Below are positions 54,044 through 63,200 of a stretch of 64,000 nt of DNA, piece after piece. The first letter of the stretch is position 1; each line of letters opens with the position of its first letter. Location: assembly GCA_031763025.1 (NCBI GenBank), contig JASSKH010000014.1, positions 9,352,563-9,416,562 on the forward strand. Direction: 5' to 3'. The notes under the pieces were generated by a model that saw only the letters and a program-made list of their open reading frames with translations, had not been told where the DNA came from and searched no databases. The stretch comes from Macrocystis pyrifera. Its lineage: Eukaryota; Sar; Phaeophyceae; Laminariales; Laminariaceae. The position numbers and the translations under genes were made by a program.

Positions 54044-55777
54044 CCATAAAAAAGAGACGGCCTTGCACAACTACACAGGTAGGCCGATCCGCAGAACCCA
54101 CAGGGAATTACAATGTGTGTCGCAAGCCGGACCGGACATCCCACAGGAGCTAGAACTGATTTTACCGCTGTGTCGGTGCCATGTCCGGAACCAGGCTACC
54201 CTTAGCGTCGACGTCGTCTACCTGGTACTGGACCCGCAGAAACGAGGAAATCGCGTCCACAATAGGGCTAGTGCGGGAATATAGCTGGATGAGGGTCAGG
54301 ACCAGGCCAGGGTCGGGTCAGGGCCAAACCCACCTGCCGGGTGTCTGCGCGAAGGCTACCGCCAGCGCCTTGGTTTGCAGCGCCAAACAATCAAGACGCT
54401 GGCCCAGCGCCCGGCCGTGACCTGCCCTCAACACCACCCCCCCTCCACCTCTACTAGAAACCCCTCTGGCGCGGTGACGAGAGGCATCAGCCACGGCTCT
54501 AATGACCGCGCCTCCGAAGCAGGTGGCACAGGACGACCGCTCCCCTTCTTCGTCCCGCCACTAGCACCAAGCCGTTCAGTGTCATCGCCGACGTCGACGC
54601 CCCAGACGCTGGCACCGCTGTTTGTCTGGAGCTGGCTTACACCAGACGCGGAGGGCGACCCGGGCCGAACGCCCATGGTGCCAGCCTTCCCGTCGTCATT
54701 GTTACCAGCTTCTTCAACGCGGTCTGAATCCGAACCGCCCCCGCTACATATGCGTGTGTCCTCCGCGCAACCGCCGCCACCATCGTGCGCGAGTCTCTCT
54801 CGTCTCGCACGCCCCGCTTCACTGCCGGCAGCAGCGGCATGTGGCGGACCAGCAGCAGCAGCGACAGCCATCGCGCGCGCCTTGAGCTCGTGGAAGCAGG
54901 CCCCGACAAGCCGCCGCTCCGGGGGCTCCGTCGGAGGGCGGGAGGACAACACAGCGCCCTCCTCCCCGCAGGGGTAAGGGGCGGACGCGGCTGGCGCCTG
55001 ACTCGCGGAATCTCGGCGCGAGGAGGAAGGGAGATCCGCCGGGGCCGGGCAAGCGTCTCCCAAGGTTTGAGTAAGATTCACGCTTGCGACGGACGCCAGA
55101 CGATCTCCGTCCAGGTCTATCGTGGTGCCCAAGAACCTGCAAGCAAAACCAGCAACACGAGCACAGGTGTAATGACGTCGTAACGGGGGAGGGGGGGGGG
55201 GGGAGGGCGGCGGCGGCGGGGGGGGGGGGGGGGGGGGCGTTGTGTTACTTACGGGAGGAAAGTCGTCGGGGCTTGGAAGTCGTGAGGAGAGCCGCAATGA
55301 GGACAAGGCTCGAACGCCAAGTGTTTGCCTGGTGCTGTGCATGCTCCCGAACCCGAAAAAGACAGTTACGATCATCAGGTAGAACGGGCAGCGCGGCCGT
55401 CAAGTCGAAAACTACCCGTGCTCGCTCCATGAGGCGCGCTGCGCAGCACCATCAACCAGAACAAAAATCCAACGGGTACGGAAGCCCCCCCCCCCCCCCC
55501 CGCTCAAACCAAGCTCTATACTTGTAGGGAACACCTGCACCCCATACAAACGCCACGTCACGTGGAGAGGGTGCTGCCAAACCCCCGGGCCCAAAAGCAG
55601 CACTGGCGCAACGCGGTGGTGGCCTGAACAGCAACGCTCGCCTGAAGTGCTCCCCGACGGACTCGCTCGAAAAATCGCCCACGCGCAGCTTCATCCGGAT
55701 CCCATCGTCCCCCTCGCTATTCCGGAGGAACGTTCTGGGAGTTTTCTCCGTGGCTGCACCGCCACCGCCACCGCCAT

Positions 55778-55808
<31 letters not shown>

Positions 55809-57212
55809 CCCGGCGGAGTCGTCTGCACGATCAGCCGGCCGGGGTTGAGGAGGCCACCGTCCCCGGATGGCGACATCGCGCACGTGCAGCCTGCAGAGAT
55901 TGGAACGGAAGCATGGTGGGGGTGCTAACCCTTCTATAATGGCGGTTCGGATCAAATCGTATCGTATCGTATCGTATCGAATCAAATCGTATCGTATCGT
56001 AGCGTATCGTATCGTACCGTGTATTATCGCATCGCATCGCATGGTATCGTGTACCATCGCATCGCATCGTAAGCATGTCGCATCGTAGCGTATCGCGACG
56101 TTCCGTACCGTACCGTACCGTATCGAACATTATCGTATCTTATCGTTTCGTAGCGTTTAGCACCGTATCATATCGTAATTATTATATTCGCGACCGTATC
56201 GTACGTTGTGGTATAATTTTATACAGCGTTGTATCGTCCCTTATCGTATCGTATCGCGCCGTGTCGCATGCCGATTCGCATCGTATCGCTTGCAGCACCC
56301 GCAATGTATCGCATCGCAACATATCGCATAGGAACGATACATCCTATTGTATTGCGCAGCATGCTGCACCGCGCCGCACCGCAAACACCACGCGCCTCCA
56401 GCACCTCCGGAGCCGCCCTCAACCCCCAACCCACAAATCGCTCACCTGTGCAAGGTGTCCCCGGCAGGCCCGGCCGGACCTCCACCCTGCCACGCCCGCA
56501 CCCAATATTCCAATGCCGCCGGGTCTTCCCATGGCGTCGATCTATTTCCTCGTGAGGAGCAGCTATCTATGGTAGAGCCAATCGGACACGACACATCCTG
56601 GAGGGGTGCCGCGGCGGAAGGCGGAGGCCAGCACGGGGAGATCCGCGAGGGGGCCAACCACGCTCGGCGCAAATGTAGCATGACCTTCCACACGCTCAGC
56701 GTTACCTCACGAACCGGCTGCGAAGATATATTGTCGTGGGGGGGGGGGGGGGGGGGGGCGGGGCGGGGGCGGGCGAGAGTGGCGTGTCTGGTTATACTCT
56801 CCTACTCGTACGTACACGCCATCGGCTTGGCGGTGAGAGGAGGTCGGCGCGGCGAGCGCGGCGGGCGGCGGAGGGGCGGCCATTTAACCACAAAGCAACC
56901 GCGTGAAAATGGAGTGGAGGGGCACAGACACGGTCGCCATTGAGTATCACTACGTTGTGTAGTTTCCTATTACAGACTTCAAACCACACGACTATACTTC
57001 CACACATACATTCACGACTAGCATTTCCTTGATATTATACCACACACAGACTGTAGTCTTGAGCTTAAGCATACGTACGCATACAACACTCTTGGAATTA
57101 TCGTTCACCCTCCAACCCGAGGGCACAAGGCGAACGTCCCCCCCCCCCCCCCCCCCCCCCCGACTACGGCCATGCATGAGATCGAGTACATCTCTCTTAT
57201 CGAGTACACCCC

Positions 57213-57254
<42 letters not shown>

Positions 57255-60200
57255 TGGCCTACGATACCTGTCCCCTAAACGACATGCGCACTGAATGCAT
57301 CTTCCGTCCCGCACCGGGTTCATTCGGTCCTCCCAGCGCCCTTCAAAAAGCTGATCGCATCGATGTACCTACTCAAACTCCCTCAAAACACTTCCCCGTC
57401 GGACAGCAAAAACAACAAGTAACCGAGGAAACCGCGTTCGGATACGGGGGAGCGGGATCACTCACACCGAGACACCACACAGACACCGAACCAACCCTGA
57501 AAACAGCGCGCTGACAACCCACACGGGCAGCACTAACTGCAAAGCACACGGTTGCGGTTCGCGGCGGGCTGTCTACATGTATGGGCCACTAAGTGGGAGC
57601 AGGATGCCAAATGGGATTAAAATCCGGGTGGGGTCAGGTCCTGGTGGGATCGGGTGTTCAGACTACACTAAAATAGTGTAGGTGTGGCCTGTTGGGGTTG
57701 GTCCGACCATGCCTTTCGCCCTAAAGCCACGAAGCGCTGATGATATCGACATCGTGTGGGCTGCAATTATTGCTGCAGTTCAAGGGTTGCAATTAGCCAA
57801 GCTTCAACAACAACAACAACAACAACACGCTGACAAACCGCCCCCCCCATCTCAGCACCTTCATTATTTGGAGGTGCATCGCCGGGGTCCAATCGCCGTC
57901 CACCCCCTCCGCAAGGATGTCGACTACTCGAAACCCCGAGCCCGGCGCAAGGCCGTCCCTGCTGCCCGTCGTTGCGCGCGGCGCGCCGGTCATTTGCAAC
58001 ACTGCGAAACGCGACACGCGCAATATTCTGCGCGGAAGACAAGAGGTTGGTGAGCGCATGCAGGAGGGCAAGGGGGGGTGTACTCATTGTCATGTATGGC
58101 CGCAGGGGAAGGGGGGGGGGGGGGGGGTTCGACGGGGTTGCACCGCAGTACCTGGAAATCATGGCCGTTTTTCTTCAAAGAGATGTAGTCGGTGGTTTAG
58201 CCCGAATTTCGCCCGACAAAGGCTCTATGGGTAGGGTGAGGGTCGGTGTTGAGGGTTTAGGGTAGGGTTTATGTTATGGGCCTAGAAACTGTCCCACGCT
58301 AACTCCAAGCAGTATGTCCAAAACAAAATTGTGGGTGCAATCGGATAGGGTTGAGCGCACCTTCGCTCAGATAGAGCCCGCCGTCCACTATTATTATGTA
58401 TATCTCGGAGACTCAGGTGTGGCGAGGGGGCATCGGAAAAAAAAAAAAAAAAAAAAAAAAAAACAAGTTATCTTCCATGCTAAAAGCTCAAGCTTGGGCC
58501 ACGCGCGGAAACCCCTGCGAGTGCGTCATCCTGGCCATGTATAGCCAGAAATGCCCTTGCCACGGGACTGTGCAGCGAAGGCATGATCAGCCTCACCTAC
58601 CACCACGCTACGCCTTCGGCACATATAGAAACCCGCATGTCGCTGAAACCACGTGCCGGGCAATAAACGGCAACCGAAAAGTATGGAACGATCCAAAACA
58701 CAACAGCAAGTTGGGACAACGACTCGAGCTGACCCTGGCCGCTTACTTTTGGCGGCTTTCCCGGCGATACTTCGTGCGGCCCGCAGACGCGGACGAGCGA
58801 AAAGGCGAGGGACCGTGCCCATGCCCCCGCGTTGCGCCCCCTTGAGAACAGTCATCATCGCCCTCTCCTTCGCCCCTGCCCTCGCCATCTTCGGCTCTGT
58901 CCGCAGGCAATCCGCTCCGGCCCGCGGATGCCTCGACATCCTCCGGACGCGTGCTCAAACTCGGTATGAATCGAGGGTACGTTCCGCGGCGACTGTAGTA
59001 GCCGTACCCACCGCCGCCGCCGCGCCTACTGTTGCGGTCGAGAGTGTGTCCTGTACACGACACAGACACTCCCGATATCGCGCAGCTCAAGGACGGTAAG
59101 ACGCCACCACCACCGCTACCGCCGCCACCACCGCCACCGCTACCACTGCCGCCGCTACTTCCGCTTCCCCTGCCACCGCTGCAGCCGCCGCCGGAGCTGT
59201 CACCCGCAACGACCACGCTGAGGTAAAACTCGCGCGCCTCGACAAAATGGCACGACCAAGCCCCGCTGACGACGGACTTCAACGAACGTCCCCTCGCGGC
59301 ACCTCCCGCAGATCCGGGGGCTCCGCGCCCCAACCTCCCTTTCCCGCCGGCCACGCCAAGGTCGCCTACGCCCGCTCGCACGGAGCTTCGGAAGCGCCGC
59401 AGCCACCGGACGACATCTCCGTACTCCATGTCCCCGCAGCATGCGGTCGCCTGGAAAGGGAACTCGACCCGCACATCCTTCGCAGACAACGCGAAAACCC
59501 CCGGGATCTCCACGCCCCCACCTGGAGAATCCCACGCAATGGGCGACGAGAGTCCACCACCGCCGCGCCCGCCCCCGTCAACGCCACCACCACCCCCCCA
59601 CTGCTACCACCCCCACTGCTACCACCGCCACCACCACCACCACCGCTACCACCGGCACTATGGAGCTCCGCCCACCTTCCGGGGCGCCATAGTAAACCCG
59701 CCGCCTCCAAGCGGTGGTCGAAAACCCTGTTTGCGAGGCAGGCTGCGGCGCGAGAACGCTCTCCAACGGGGGGAAGTCCCAACGATTCCGCCGGGAAGCC
59801 TCTCGCGGGTCCCCCTGCCCCCACTCGCGCACCAGACCCTGCTGGGGGTTCCGCCGCTGGAGGGCACGGTGAGCGTGGTGTTGGTGTCGGCGCGAGAGGC
59901 GACCAGTAGTTCAGTGGGTCGTAGCCAAGACCAGATCTAGAGACGTGGGGCCCAAGGAGTCCCGCGTCTTTCAGGCACGATATTATCTGCGCGGCGGGAG
60001 GGTTTTGCCGGGGAAAGGAAGGGCGGGAAGAGAGCGCGACACGCTGAAAGGAGCGACATTGGTATATTTTTGTGCGCTGCCATATCGAGCACTCTTCCAC
60101 GCATGCTGCGAACGGGATTTACGCAAACTCTTTACGCAGCTGCGCGGTTCCGAGCGCGACAAGACGCTCAGACGCGGTGACGGAAACTGGTTCAAGCGCA

Positions 60201-63200
60201 CAACCAACGGGAGCCGAAGAAAATCCACGACACGCTTTTTTCGCTCAGTCTCTTGCGCAGACCTCGCCGTGCTAGCCCGAACCATACCCGCCCGCCCCAC
60301 CCTCCTTCCCCTGACTACCAGCATTGTCTTGAAAAGTATGCCTGCCCATACGGCGTATCTCACCATAGCGCCGGATTTTCCGGCCAAAAAAAACAACGCT
60401 GGACTCCACTCCGCCCACAAGCCCTCAACCGAAACGCCATCTTCTTCCACCCCAGCCGCTTCCACCCCCGGCGTTCGACCAACCGAAGCCGCCCCGCCGC
60501 CTGCCCCTGCCCCCTTTGAACCATCCGACGCGGATGCAACCGGAAACGAGGGGGGTTCTGCCATCCGGAACGACAGCTTGCGGACTGCGAGCCACCGCAG
60601 GCGGTGGGTCTCCCCTCGTGGCGCGCCCAGCAGCGGCGGTGGCGGCCGACTTGCGCCGCCACCCGTCTCGGATGACCCCACTGCCCCATCCTCAGTGTTG
60701 CCGGAGCAGCACACACCTTCCGCGGTGACGGTCGGTGCCTCGACAACCGCTGCGGGCGGTACCGGTGTCGGTGCCGGTGACGGTGACGGTGCACACGCAG
60801 AAGAAGAGTGCGCCTCTTCACAGCAACCTGCACCGATTCCGGGTAGGCCGGATGATGAGGCAATATCGCTCAAGGCGGAGAACGACGGTGAACCTCCAGC
60901 ACCGCCGTCGACGGTTTCGGCGTTACCCAATGTCGATGTCATCGGGCATGACCCCGCGGGAGTGACAGGCGGCGGCGGCGGCGGCGGCGGCGATTGCGAG
61001 GGTGTCGGCAAGGGCGGCACCACCCTCGCGCCGGGATCTTTCATTTCCAGGTGACCCTCCAGCCACTTCGCCGTGACGGTCACCGTGGGCGCGGACGCCC
61101 CTTCCCGGGTTCTCGCGCTGAAACCGGCGCTCCTGCCGCTCGGCATAACCACACTCGACGGCGAACAAACCCGAACCGCGACGCGAGGGACCGTCAGCCG
61201 AATTAGGGTCGCCCAGCCCCCCTGCAAGTCAGCGTCGGCACCAGCGTTGTCGGATGCGAAGGAGTCGGTACGGCTGACCCCGGCCGCGGAAGCAGGAACA
61301 TTGCGTCGACCTCCGACCCCGATACCGTCGCCGACGCCAAAACCGTTGCTGCTACTGCTGCTATTGATATAGTTGTCACTGTTAACCGGGCCACGCGCCG
61401 CCACGCTCAGCCCCCCAGCTTGGCCGCCTCCGCTCGCGGAACGCGTTGGTCGATCGTGTTGCACATCACCACCATCAACACCGCCGCCGCCACTACCGAT
61501 ATCGCTACCGCTGCCGTCGCCGCCACTGTCGCCGTCACCAGCGACCACGATGCCGGCGAGGTCCACCTCAAACACCACAACATACGAAAACCGACGGCGA
61601 AATCCGTCGGTCTTGCGGCACCAGGATAGACCTTCCGTCGGTAACACAGATGGTGGGCGGGCGGGTACCCGAGGCGGTGGCACCGCTGCCACCGCTGCCA
61701 CCGCCGCCGCCGCCGATGACGACGAGGTCACCCGGTGCAACCGCGGTGATGACTGGGGGCGGGGTGAAGACTTTCTAGCCCAGCCACCAGCGGGTACTCT
61801 CCCCTGGTTTACCGTCGACGGCGACCCAACAACTTCCTGCAACTCCCGCCTCTCCTGGTTCTGCGGCGTCTGGGGGGAGGCCGGGCTCGTCCGGGGAAGG
61901 GGTTTCAATGCCCCAGGAGACGGCAACAGCGTGGTCAGTTCTGCGAGCCATAGAAGCACCGTCAGCCCCTCCCGGGAAACGGTGAAGCGCCCGAACGCCA
62001 GACGGCCGGAGGCGGAGACCTGAGGCGAGGGCCCAGCATGCACAGCAGCGGAGGGGAGGGAAAGACGGGGGGGGGGGGGGAGGCGTGATTAAGTGGGAAA
62101 GGTAAATTGGGGGATAACGGGGTCAGCTGCAATACTTTACATTGCAGCGGTCTGAGCGTGTGGTCGAAGTTGCTTATTGAAAAACAAATGCGCGAATGAA
62201 GAGCGTAGAGGCGAGCGCCGGACGGGCGGAGGCGGTGGCAGGCGGGCAAGGGGGGGCTTTTGCGGTTGCACGCGGTCTCGCAATATCGTACGGACCATGG
62301 TGTATTCGCGACCCAGCGAGCAACCTACACCTCTACACCTCTAGCCCTGAACTCAGCAGGAGCCCGGGGACGGCATCGCTGCACATCGGTCACGACATAT
62401 GGACCCATGTATACACATATATAACAAAGAGACACAACGAGTGATGTAATGTGCGTCGTAGTCGGTGACGGTCCCAGGTCTCTGATTTCGGTTACATGTT
62501 ACAGTTCGAGTGAGAACTGCATGCCTACACATCAGTAGCAAACCCTTGGCCGTGCCAGGATGGACCCAGATGCCACAGGACGCCTTGGCTATCACCGCCG
62601 CAACGGTAGGAGGGGGGCAATAGAGCCTGCTCTCCTTATAATTACGCGCTGAGGCCCTTGGGCGTGGTCGACAAAGCACCGCGTGGACAGCGCTTCGCGA
62701 GGTAACTTCACACGACCAAGGGAATTTTGATTGGCGTAGAGAACACTCGGATCAACACGCGATCAGTTCGAAGCGCACGGGCGGGGAAAGGAGTTCCTAC
62801 TCTGCGAACCGGGGCGTGCAAAAACAAAGGCCATGACGAGTGAAACTTGACAATGCGTGCAATGAGCTCTTCGAGAAAGTTTTCCCCCCAAACGCGGGAA
62901 GTCGCTTGCGACGTTCAGGCTGCGTGAAAATCTGAGTCTCGAGTTACGGGTACGAAGGCAACTCCGCTCGTAGCCACAGTCCTGTCAGGGGTGTAACAAG
63001 CAACGCCAAACCTTAACGTTGGTCTCCTCTCAACAGGACAACCGCGTGTAAGAGCGACGGGCCTGCCTACGGCAAAAGGAAGAAAAACGAAAAAAAAAAA
63101 AAAAAAAAAAAAACAGACCAAAACCGAACAGCTCCAGGTAAAGACGCCATTAGGAGTTTACGGTTTGACCCCTCAATAGCCGCCCCCTACACTAAAACCA

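Noticed and set aside
58230-58272. Telomere-like GGGTTTAGGGTAGGGTTTA near 58.25 kb
   Set aside because: Too short and irregular for a telomere relic, and it lies within an intron.
59983-60318. C-terminal extension of the large exon 2 frame
   Set aside because: Beyond the donor at 60319 the translation is Arg/Ser-rich and has no counterpart in the family.
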